NCBI RefSeq assembly: GCF_006438955.1
Contig: NZ_RCZK01000014.1
Location: 30,384 to 89,924 of the forward strand
From: Sphingomonas oligophenolica
GTDB lineage: Bacteria; Pseudomonadota; Alphaproteobacteria; Sphingomonadales; Sphingomonadaceae
Direction of reading: 5' to 3'
DNA length: 59,541 nt
The position numbers and the translations under genes were made by a program. Shown piece by piece: positions 36,163-44,042 of this stretch. Each line of letters opens with the position of its first letter. Within the stretch, counting starts at the first letter, position 1. The notes below the pieces were generated by a model. The model saw nothing but the letters and a program-made list of their open reading frames with translations. It made no database searches and was not told where the DNA came from.

Positions 36163-36815
36163 TCGGCGCGCTCGACGAAGGTTTCGACCGCTCGGCTGAA
36201 CGCCGCGATCTGGGCGCGTGTCATTGCGAAGCCGTTGGGATCATCCCTGATCCGCCCCGCTTGGGTCCGATAGCTGCGGATTGCGTGGCGTTTGGCGAGT
36301 CGCTCCTGCGCGCTAAGCGTCACCGCGCCCGCATGACGGATCGCGGCACCCGCGGGCCAGACGGAGTAGGCAAGGCGACGGACGCGGGCCTGCCGCGCGC
36401 CGCCAACCGCCGTCGCAACGACACGATGGTCGGGGTGATCGTCGCTGCAGGCAGGGGCAACCACGAGCAGCGGCTTAGGTGCGTGCCGAATTGCGCCTGC
36501 GATCAGGCGGTTTGCGCTCCGCGTTTCTTGGACCAGTCGTCCGTCGGGCAAACCCAAAAAGGTGACTGCGCCCCGGAAAATACCGAGCTGACGCACGGCG
36601 CGAAATGTTTCCTGCTGTCGTTCGCGAATCAGCCGATGCCGCGGCCAGGTCGGACTGGCGGTGTGCGATGCGCCACCGTCGGTCACGACCAGTATGCGCA
36701 CCTTAACGCCGCGGCGTCGCATGCGCGTTATCAGCGCATACGCGCCGATCGTCTCGTCGTCGGGATGCGGCGCGATCACGAGCAGGCAGCGGGGTGTGCC
36801 GATCCGAAGCTTCAC
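36159..36815 (-). CDS. PIG-L (LmbE-type) deacetylase
   Basis: A 218-residue protein from a GTG at 36815 that overlaps the acyl-CoA-dehydrogenase stop (GTGA). LLVIAPHPDDETIGAYALI holds the His-x-x-Asp-Asp zinc site, and DDHPDHRVVATAV supplies the second His. VVTDGGASH and GLPDGRL are also family hallmarks. PIG-L enzymes remove acetyl groups from N-acetylglucosamine conjugates such as GlcNAc-PI or mycothiol and bacillithiol precursors. In this operon it lies between an ACAD-like protein and a NodS-like methyltransferase, next to a glycosyltransferase, which points to modification of an amino-sugar product. Confidence 0.9.
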   Translation of the reverse strand: MKLRIGTPRCLLVIAPHPDDETIGAYALITRMRRRGVKVRILVVTDGGASHTASPTWPRHRLIRERQQETFRAVRQLGIFRGAVTFLGLPDGRLVQETRSANRLIAGAIRHAPKPLLVVAPACSDDHPDHRVVATAVGGARQARVRRLAYSVWPAGAAIRHAGAVTLSAQERLAKRHAIRSYRTQAGRIRDDPNGFAMTRAQIAAFSRAVETFVERAE

Positions 36816-37786
36816 AGCGATGGTCGAATGAGACCGCTTGCGACGGCGGCACCCACGCACATCCGCTGCGCGTCGGGTCCGGGCTGGCGCAGATACATCG
36901 ACAGATCGGTGATCGTCGCTGACAAGGGGTGGTCAACGAACAGCGCCTGGACGCCGACCGCCTCCTGCGCGAGCGTCAATGCCAGTCCGCCCGCCTCGTA
37001 CACCGCCGCTCGCGCGGCCGACACCATCGGTAATCTGGCGTCCTCGTCGGTGTACCATGTGGCGGCAGCAGCCCGGATCGCACCGGCAGCAGCCTCTGCA
37101 GCGGCAAAGAGCGCCGCCAGTCTGCCCGCCTGATGGGGATCATCCGCGCGGCCCGCCGTAACAAGGTGATCGCGCGTGCGGTCGACCAGCGCCGCGATGC
37201 CCCCCGCCTGCACCGCGGCGAACCGTAGCGCGCCACCGCTAAACCACGGCTCGCGGACGTAGTCGCCGGGCGTTCCGATGACATCGGCGGCGTCGATCCG
37301 CGCGCCATCCCAGCGGACGATATGCGTCGCGGATCGCTGCATCCCGATGACCGACCAGAAATTCCGGTCGATCGCCGGTCGCGCCTTTCCAAGATCGACC
37401 AGGATGAGTTGGCGACCACCCTTGACGTCGACGCTGACCAGCGCGTGCGATAGAATACCGGCACCCGATGCGAAGCTCTTGCCGCCGGTCAGGCATGACT
37501 GGTCCAGCGTCAGCGGCTCGTCGCGGAGATCGGCATTCCACACGCCGAACGCGGCACCGGCACTGGCCGCGGCCGCGGCCGCCAACACCTGACCACTATC
37601 GCCATAGCGGGACACGATCTGCAACGCGTCGACATGGCCTTCGAACAATCGCCCGAGCGGCAGGTCCTGCCGCCCCGTCTCGTACAGCAGGCGCAGCAGC
37701 GCAAGGAGTGCGGTAGCATCGTCCGGATCGCGGAGCGAAGCGAGCTGACGCGTACGTTGGGCGATGATGGTGCGCAGATCGATCAT
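36812..37786 (-). CDS. Acyl-CoA-dehydrogenase-like protein
   Basis: About 324 residues, shorter than a standard 380-residue acyl-CoA dehydrogenase. SGAGILSHALVSVDVKGG and RFAAVQAGGIAALVDRTRDHL correspond to the beta-domain and the start of the C-terminal helical domain. AVYEAGGLALTLAQEAVGVQALFVDHPL is the place of the last helix pair. The N-terminal helical domain is reduced, and I do not find the catalytic Glu with confidence, so it may act as a non-canonical flavoprotein. It overlaps the glycosyltransferase stop by ATGA and the PIG-L start by GTGA. Such reduced ACADs recur in this gene order, but their role is undefined. Confidence 0.75.
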   Translation of the reverse strand: MIDLRTIIAQRTRQLASLRDPDDATALLALLRLLYETGRQDLPLGRLFEGHVDALQIVSRYGDSGQVLAAAAAASAGAAFGVWNADLRDEPLTLDQSCLTGGKSFASGAGILSHALVSVDVKGGRQLILVDLGKARPAIDRNFWSVIGMQRSATHIVRWDGARIDAADVIGTPGDYVREPWFSGGALRFAAVQAGGIAALVDRTRDHLVTAGRADDPHQAGRLAALFAAAEAAAGAIRAAAATWYTDEDARLPMVSAARAAVYEAGGLALTLAQEAVGVQALFVDHPLSATITDLSMYLRQPGPDAQRMCVGAAVASGLIRPSL

Positions 37787-38806
37787 GCCGCCGCGCGTCC
37801 GCACGCGATCCGCGCGATCTCGTCCTCGGCAACGACTAAGGGAACCGTCCGCATCCCCGCAGGCGGTTCGGGTACGATGCGCATCGCCAAGGCTTCGGCG
37901 TTGGGGCAATCGCGCGCGACACCAACGACATGGTCGCGCGTGAGGCCAAGTGCGACGGCAACACGCTCAAGTTGAATTTCCTGGTACGCTGCCCGCACCA
38001 GCGCATGCATCCGATATTGCCACGCGACATCCTGGGGGTGGGCCACCGACACTGCGCCGACATCGCCGGCCTCAAGCATGCGAAGCATATTCGCCATGCC
38101 GCCCCGAGCGCGCCCATCACGACGATCGGACGTAAGCATCACGCACGCTGCGTCACGCCTGACGCGCAGGCCAGCGCGCGAAGCGTCATCAGACAATCGC
38201 GCGTCCTCGCCGTTTTCGACAGGCGAGAACCCGCCGAGCCGTCGATAGGCGCTCGCCCAGATGCCCATATTCGCACCCGTGGTCTGATGATGCGTCACCA
38301 ACGCCTCCCACGGCACGGGATCGAGTCGTCGTCGCAACGCGTGCAGCGAGTCATAATATCGTTCGATTCGCTCTTGGAGCTGGTGTGGACGGCGGCCTGT
38401 ACGGATCACCTTGCCGATGACGATGTCCGCATGGTCGAGGCCTGCGGCCATCGCCTCCAGCCAAGATGACGTCGGCGTACTGTCCGCGTCGGTGGTGAGC
38501 AGGATACCGTCAGCGCCCGCGAGCGCCGCCAATCCCATCGTCATCGCCTGGTGGCGCGCCCGTCCGGCGTTGGTTGTCGAAGCGTCGGTCTTGGCGATCA
38601 GTATGCGATGGGAAGAACTGGCAGCATATGCGTTCACGAGCATGGCACTGTCGTCGGTACAGCTATCGAGTAACAGGCATATCGAAATAGCCCGTTCGGG
38701 ACGGACATCGAGATGCTCGAGCGCGGAAAAGAGCCTCTTCAGCTCCGCAGCTTCGTTTCTCGCCGGAATGCAGATCGCGATGGGGACCAGCGCCGATACC
38801 TTTCAT
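37783..38806 (-). CDS. Family 2 glycosyltransferase with a probable frameshift in its second codon
   Basis: The coding similarity begins at VSALVPIAICIPARNEAAEL (near 38799) and continues through CLLLDSCTDDSAM, LTTDADSTPTSSWLEAM (metal-binding DAD) and GANMGIWASAYRRLGGFSP to the stop at 37783. No ATG, GTG or TTG exists in that frame before the GT2 start motif. The next ATG upstream, at 38806, is in another frame: ATGAAAG followed by one extra G. Removing one G would give MKVSALVPIA, a normal start. Either the gene is disabled by a recent insertion, or an in-run sequencing error is present, or translation starts at a rare codon such as CTG. An internal ATG at 38643 would lose the nucleotide-binding N-terminus. 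It leads the four-gene operon. Confidence 0.75.
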
Positions 38807-38958
38807 GCGCTTCGATATTCGTCGCCGACCGCGTTGGCTTTGAGCGATATCAGTTCAAACGCGGCGCGTAATGATTGGCCGCATAGCGCGGCAATCTTTT
38901 AGTGGGTGATGCCGGAGTATCGACAAATAAATATTGAAAAGTCAAAGACGCTCGCCAC

Positions 38959-38975
38959 ATGCTGCGATGCAGCAT
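38959..38975. promoter_or_regulatory. ATGCTGC-GAT-GCAGCAT inverted repeat before the esterase gene
   Basis: Seven-base exact arms flank GAT, 41 bases before the ATG at 39017 and 152 bases from the divergent glycosyltransferase. The place suits an operator or a leader hairpin. The regulator is unknown. Confidence 0.35.
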
Positions 38976-39016
38976 AACGCGTCGTTGCGGGCGTACCCTT
39001 ACTCGACGGAGCCATC

Positions 39017-40117
39017 ATGCGCCATCTGAACGACACGATCGAACGCCTCCGGAACGCTCCGCGCGGTTTCGAGCCTGAACCCGGCGACGCTCGGACATCG
39101 AATTGGATGTCGTTGGAAAACGATTTTTCCAATCCCGGAAATCTGAAATCGTGGTTCTACGTCCCGGATGCGAAGGGTCCACTGCCACTCGTCGTTGTCC
39201 TGCATGGCTGTACGCAGTCCGCGCTTGGCTATGATCGCGGCACGGGTTGGTCGGCTTTGGCCGAGAAACACCACTTCGCGGTGCTCTTTCCCGAACAGCA
39301 ACGCGCCAATAACCCGAACCTGTGTTTCAACTGGTTCTCGCCGGATGATACGCGCCGCGGCTCGGGCGAGGTCATGTCGGTCCGCAACATGGTCGCTGCG
39401 ATGATCGATCGGTACGGCATCGACTCTGCACGCGTTTTCGTCACGGGCTTATCGGCGGGCGGGGCAATGGCGGCGTCGTTACTCGCCAGCTATCCCGACG
39501 TCTTCGCGGGGGGCGCGATCATCGCGGGACTGCCCGCCGGCGCTGCAAGCACGATGGCCCAAGCGTTTGATCGTATGCGTGGTCATGGCCACCTTGATGC
39601 GACGCGCTCGGCCGACCATGTGCGCCAGTCGTCCGATCACCGCGGACCGTGGCCGATGGTGTCCGTCTGGCACGGGAGCGCCGATGCGACCGTCGCGTCG
39701 AGCAATGCCGAGGCGATATTGGCGCAGTGGCAAAACGTCCATGGCGTTGCCGCGAAGCCAGACCGCGAACAGAAAATCGACGGCGCGTGTCATCGGCAAT
39801 GGCAGGACGGTGACGGCCGCATTGTGATCGAGGATTTCAGGATCCCCGGCATGGGACACGGGACACCAATCGCAACGGCGGGGAAAACGGCGGGTGGATC
39901 GCCCGCTCCGTATATCCTCGATGTGGGCATTTCGTCGGCTTGGCACAGCGCAGACCAATGGGGTCTACTCGACCCCGAGTTGGCAGGCGTAGAGCACGCT
40001 GTTCAACATCCTGACGTGCCGCGTTCCGACGCTACGAAATCAACAAGCTGGCGTGAGCCTCACGCCGGAATTCAGCATACTATTGAGACCGCTTTACGAT
40101 CGGCGGGGCTGATGTGA
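39017..40117 (+). CDS. PHB depolymerase/esterase family protein (LpqC type)
   Basis: A 366-residue alpha/beta hydrolase. LPLVVVLHGCTQSALGYDRG contains the oxyanion-hole HGC motif, VTGLSAGGAMAAS carries the nucleophilic Ser in the lipase box, SVWHGSADATV gives the catalytic Asp, and IPGMGHGTPI the His. These are the marks of the poly(3-hydroxybutyrate) depolymerase/feruloyl esterase family. No export signal is seen, so an intracellular depolymerase or esterase is more likely than a secreted one. It stands alone on the plus strand, divergent from the four-gene operon. Confidence 0.88.
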   Translation: MRHLNDTIERLRNAPRGFEPEPGDARTSNWMSLENDFSNPGNLKSWFYVPDAKGPLPLVVVLHGCTQSALGYDRGTGWSALAEKHHFAVLFPEQQRANNPNLCFNWFSPDDTRRGSGEVMSVRNMVAAMIDRYGIDSARVFVTGLSAGGAMAASLLASYPDVFAGGAIIAGLPAGAASTMAQAFDRMRGHGHLDATRSADHVRQSSDHRGPWPMVSVWHGSADATVASSNAEAILAQWQNVHGVAAKPDREQKIDGACHRQWQDGDGRIVIEDFRIPGMGHGTPIATAGKTAGGSPAPYILDVGISSAWHSADQWGLLDPELAGVEHAVQHPDVPRSDATKSTSWREPHAGIQHTIETALRSAGLM

Positions 40118-40277
40118 GGAAGTCGTTATACGATTGGGTAAGGTTGGTGACTGGGCGCGTCAGCGTATCGCATAAAGTCCCGTGACCGCGGAGACTTCTC
40201 GATGCGCACAACCGTTATGCTTTGCAGCACGATCGGTTGATGGGTTGGGCGAATCCTGGTCATTCCTCCGATCATCA

Positions 40278-40748
40278 AGGTGTGAGGCCAGCGAGCGTCT
40301 TGAGCCGGCGAGCGAAGTTATAGGCGGCAATGAAGTCATCGAGATGCGTCCGTAGCTGGTCGTGGCTCTCGTAGTGGAAGCGCGTGACGGTCGCCTCCTT
40401 GGTGGTGCGGATTCTCCGCTCGTCCTCGCTATTGGTCTAGGGGTGGTTCGGCTTGGTCAGCCGATGCTCGATGTCGTTCGCCTCGCAGATCATGTCGAAG
40501 CGCAACAGGCAGTCGTCCAGCGTTAACAGCGTGTGTCTTCGGAACGCGACAACCGTCGCCTCTTCAGCCTCGGTCAACGTAGGAGCAATAGGCCTTCGGT
40601 CTTGCCTCCAGATCATCGACCGTCGCGCACTTGCGCCACTTCGCCACCGTCTTCGGGTTGATGCCCAGCTCCCGGCTCAGCGCCGTGAGCGAATCTTGCG
40701 ATCGCTATATTTCTGATCGGACGGTGTGCGTGGTCGTGGCGCTCCCAT
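40278..40748 (-). pseudogene. IS481-family transposase remnant (internally deleted)
   Basis: Read from 40748, the minus strand begins with the helix-turn-helix of IS481 transposases (ALSRELGINPKTVAKWRK in a shifted frame), reaches EEATVVAFRRHTLLTLDDCL, then jumps to CEANDIEHRLTKPNHP followed by a stop codon. It resumes with TKEATVTRFHYESHDQLRTH and DDFIAAYNFARRLKTLAGL. The central catalytic part is deleted, and frame changes and a stop are present. Only the flanks of a roughly 300-residue transposase remain. Confidence 0.8.
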
Positions 40749-40846
40749 GACGAACTTGTCCCATATGGCCTCCTTCCATCCCAACGAAAGGATCGCACCA
40801 TCAAACCGTGGGATCACACAGCCAGCTGTACTAGCGCTGACGCCAC

Positions 40847-43096
40847 CTACCGCGCGATTCCCCCCGCCGCGAGCACCGCGAGCGTCACCAGGTCGCCCGC
40901 GGTCGATGTCATCGGCGCGATCTGCACCGGTTTCTCCATCCCGATCAGCATCGGCCCGATCATGTCGTCGCCGCCGAGTTCGCGCAGCAATTTGGCCGAG
41001 ATGTTCGCGCTCTGCAGCCCCGGCATGATCAGGATGTTGGCGGGGCCGGACAGCCGCGCGAACGGATAATTGGCAAGCTGGCGCGGATTCAGCGCGACAT
41101 CGGGCGCCATCTCGCCCTCATATTCGAACCCCACCTGGCGTCGATCGAGCTCGCTCACCGCGTCGCGCATGCTTTCGAGCCATTTGCCCGCGGGGTTACC
41201 GAAGGTCGAATAGCTCAGGAACGCGACGCGCGGTTCGTGCCCCATCCGGCGCGCGACCTGCGCGGTCTGTTCGGCGATGTCGGCAAGCTCGGATGCGATC
41301 GGGCGCTCGTTGACCGTGGTATCGGCGATGAAGACGGTGTGGCTTTTCCCGACCAGGACATGAATGCCGAACGGGGTGCGTCCGGTTTCGGGGTCGATCA
41401 CGCGGCGGATTTCGCGGATCGTCTGCGCATAGGTCCGGGTGATGCCGGTGATCATCACGTCGGCCTCCCCCAATTGCAGCATCACCGCGCCGAAGATGTT
41501 GCGATCCTGGTTGATCATCCGTTCGCAATCGCGGCGCAGATAGCCGCGCCGCTGGAGACGCCCGTAAAGGAAATCGACCATCTTGGGCACGAGCGTCGAG
41601 GTCCGACTGTTGTGGAGTTCGTAGCTCTGCGGGTCGACGACGCCGAGCGCGCGCAGACGATCGGGCACGTCGTCACGACCCACGAGGACGGGGGTGCCGT
41701 AACCCCCTTCGCGAAACTGGATCGCGGCGCGCAGCACCACTTCCTCCTCGCCCTCCGCGAACAACACCCGCTTGGGCCTCGCCCGCGCGCCCTCATAGGC
41801 CAGCGTCAGCACCGACGTGGTCGGGTTGAGCCGGCCGCGCAGGTGCTGGCGGTACGCCTCGAGATCGAGGATCGGCTTGGTCGCGAGGCCGGTGTCCATC
41901 GCCGCCTTGGCAACCGCGATCGAGACATTTTCCATCAACCGCGGATCGAACGGCGCGGGGATGATATACTCGGGGCCGAAATGATGGCTGACACCATAGG
42001 CCTCCGCGACCTCTTCGGGCACGCGTTCGCGCGCCAGTTCGGCGATCGCATTGGCGGCGGCAATCTTCATCGCATCGTTGATCCCCGTCGCGCGCACGTC
42101 GAGCGCGCCGCGAAAAATGAACGGGAAGCCGAGCACATTGTTGACCTGGTTCGGGTAATCCGAACGCCCGGTCGCGATGATCGCGTCGGGGCGGACGGTC
42201 TTGGCCTCCTCGGGCAGGATTTCGGGCACTGGGTTCGCCATTGCGAAGATGATCGGCGCCTTCGCCATCTCGATCACCATGTCGCCCTTGAGCGCGCCCG
42301 CCGCCGACAGGCCGAGGAACACGTCTGCGCCGACCAGCGCTTCGGTGAGCGTGCGCGCCTCGGTCACCGCGGCGTGCGCGGATTGCCATTGGTTGACGTC
42401 GTCGCGGCCCTGATAGATCACACCGGTGCGATCGCACATGATGACGTGGTCGCCGCGCACCCCCATCGCCTTCATCAGCTCGGTGCACGCGATCGCCGCC
42501 GCGCCCGCACCGTTGACGACGACCTTGATCTCACCGAGCTTGCGTCCCGTCAGCAAACATGCGTTGATGAGTCCGGCCGCGCAGATGATCGCGGTGCCGT
42601 GCTGATCGTCGTGAAAGACCGGGATATTCATCCGCTCGCGCAGCGTCTGCTCGATGATGAAACATTCGGGGGCCTTGATATCCTCCAGGTTGATGCCGCC
42701 AAAGGTCGGCTCCATCAGCTCGACCGCGTCGATGAAGCGGTCGACATCCTCGGTTTTCAGCTCGATATCGATCGCATCGACGTCGGCGAAGCGCTTGAAG
42801 AGGACCGCCTTGCCTTCCATCACCGGCTTCGACGCCAGCGCGCCGAGATTGCCCATCCCCAGAATCGCGGTGCCGTTGCTGATCACCGCGACGAGATTGC
42901 CCTTGGCGGTGTAATCATAGGCGGTGGCGGGATCATCCGCGATCGCCTGGACCGGGACCGCGACGCCGGGCGAATAAGCGAGCGCCAGATCGCGCTGGGT
43001 CGCCATCGGCTTGGTGGCGACGATCTCGATCTTGCCGGGGCGCCCTTCCGAATGGAACAGCAGCGCCTCGCGATCGGAGAATTGAGTATCGGCCAT
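40847..43096 (-). CDS. maeB: NADP-dependent malic enzyme with C-terminal phosphotransacetylase-like domain
   Basis: A 749-residue protein that oxidatively decarboxylates malate to pyruvate. The N-terminal catalytic part has [35 protein letters not shown] and the nucleotide-binding [17 protein letters not shown]. From about residue 440 the phosphate acetyltransferase-like domain starts ([18 protein letters not shown], later [17 protein letters not shown]), which is regulatory in MaeB proteins and usually lacks transferase activity. The gene is monocistronic, divergent from the SDR gene across about 110 bases. Confidence 0.95.
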   Translation of the reverse strand: MADTQFSDREALLFHSEGRPGKIEIVATKPMATQRDLALAYSPGVAVPVQAIADDPATAYDYTAKGNLVAVISNGTAILGMGNLGALASKPVMEGKAVLFKRFADVDAIDIELKTEDVDRFIDAVELMEPTFGGINLEDIKAPECFIIEQTLRERMNIPVFHDDQHGTAIICAAGLINACLLTGRKLGEIKVVVNGAGAAAIACTELMKAMGVRGDHVIMCDRTGVIYQGRDDVNQWQSAHAAVTEARTLTEALVGADVFLGLSAAGALKGDMVIEMAKAPIIFAMANPVPEILPEEAKTVRPDAIIATGRSDYPNQVNNVLGFPFIFRGALDVRATGINDAMKIAAANAIAELARERVPEEVAEAYGVSHHFGPEYIIPAPFDPRLMENVSIAVAKAAMDTGLATKPILDLEAYRQHLRGRLNPTTSVLTLAYEGARARPKRVLFAEGEEEVVLRAAIQFREGGYGTPVLVGRDDVPDRLRALGVVDPQSYELHNSRTSTLVPKMVDFLYGRLQRRGYLRRDCERMINQDRNIFGAVMLQLGEADVMITGITRTYAQTIREIRRVIDPETGRTPFGIHVLVGKSHTVFIADTTVNERPIASELADIAEQTAQVARRMGHEPRVAFLSYSTFGNPAGKWLESMRDAVSELDRRQVGFEYEGEMAPDVALNPRQLANYPFARLSGPANILIMPGLQSANISAKLLRELGGDDMIGPMLIGMEKPVQIAPMTSTAGDLVTLAVLAAGGIAR

Positions 43097-43208
43097 AAGC
43101 TATCGTCCCGGCGAGTTCGTGATCAGCCTTAGGCAAGCGCGCCGCCGATGGGAACCGTCCCCGGCGTCGGACGCTTGGCAGGCTCACCCATCGCAAGGCA
43201 GGCCGACC

Positions 43209-43973
43209 ATGAACATCACCGGTAACACCATCCTCATCACCGGCGGCGGCACCGGTATCGGCCGCGGCCTGGCCGAGGCGCTTCACGCCGAGGGCAACAC
43301 CATCGTCATCGCTGGCCGCCGCCGCGCTCCGCTCGAGGACGTATGCGCCGCCAACGACGCGATGGCGTGGATCGAACTCGATGTCGCGGACCCGGCTGAT
43401 ATCGCGCGCGTGGCCGAAAAGCTCGCCGCCGATCATCCCGCGCTCAACGTCGTCGTCCACAATGCCGGGATCATGAAGGCGGAGGACATGACCGCCGACC
43501 CCTATGACCTTGCGCAGGCGGAAGCGACGATCGCGACCAACCTGCTCGGCCCGATCCGCCTCACCACCGCGCTGCTCCCGCAATTCAAAGCGCAGGAATC
43601 CGCAACGATCATCACCGTCTCCTCAGGGCTCGCCAGCGTCCCGCTCGTTTACACCCCGACCTATGGCGCGACCAAGGCGGCGATCCACAGCTGGTCGCAA
43701 TCGTTGCGCAGCCAGTTCGACGGGACCGGAATCGATGTGATCGAGCTGGTCCCGCCGCAAGTCGCGACCGATCTGATGCCGGGCCAAGTTGACGACCCCG
43801 GCGCGATGCCGCTCGACGCCTTCATCGCCGAGGTGATCGCATTGCTGAAGGCCAACCCTCGCGGCCCCGAGATTCTGGTCGACAAGGTCAAGCTGCTCCG
43901 CAACGCCGAGGCGGAGGGCCGCTATGACAAGACCTACGCGATGCTCAATGCGAACCACCGGCTGGCGAAATAA
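43209..43973 (+). CDS. Short-chain dehydrogenase/reductase (DltE-like)
   Basis: A 254-residue classical SDR. ILITGGGTGIGRGLAEAL is the NAD(P)-binding TGxxxGIG loop, NVVVHNAGIM the NAG motif, and TVSSGLASVP with YGATKAAIHS give the catalytic Ser, Tyr and Lys. The ATG at 43209 is preceded by a GGCAGG-type site. It resembles DltE and other cytosolic oxidoreductases of unknown substrate. The NADP preference is suggested by GRRRAPLEDV after strand 2. A hairpin follows its stop. Confidence 0.88.
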   Translation: MNITGNTILITGGGTGIGRGLAEALHAEGNTIVIAGRRRAPLEDVCAANDAMAWIELDVADPADIARVAEKLAADHPALNVVVHNAGIMKAEDMTADPYDLAQAEATIATNLLGPIRLTTALLPQFKAQESATIITVSSGLASVPLVYTPTYGATKAAIHSWSQSLRSQFDGTGIDVIELVPPQVATDLMPGQVDDPGAMPLDAFIAEVIALLKANPRGPEILVDKVKLLRNAEAEGRYDKTYAMLNANHRLAK

Positions 43974-43975
43974 CT

Positions 43976-44003
43976 CCGTTCCCCGGCGAAGGCGGGGGAA
44001 CGG
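43976..44003. repeat. CCGTTCCCC...GGGGAACGG hairpin, sphingomonad-type GGCGAAGGCG repeat
   Basis: CCGTTCCCC (43976-43984) and GGGGAACGG (43995-44003) pair perfectly across the loop GGCGAAGGCG. Short palindromes of this 'CCCGCGAAGGCGGG' kind are dispersed in sphingomonad genomes. Here it sits right after the SDR stop and before mutS, where it may terminate transcription. Confidence 0.55.
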
Positions 44004-44042
44004 TGGCACTTGAACGCACGTCTACGCCGCGTATCAGACGAC

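Noticed and set aside
41237..43132. A 631-codon plus-strand frame opposite the malic enzyme
   Set aside because: Antisense shadow of maeB; no recognisable protein features.
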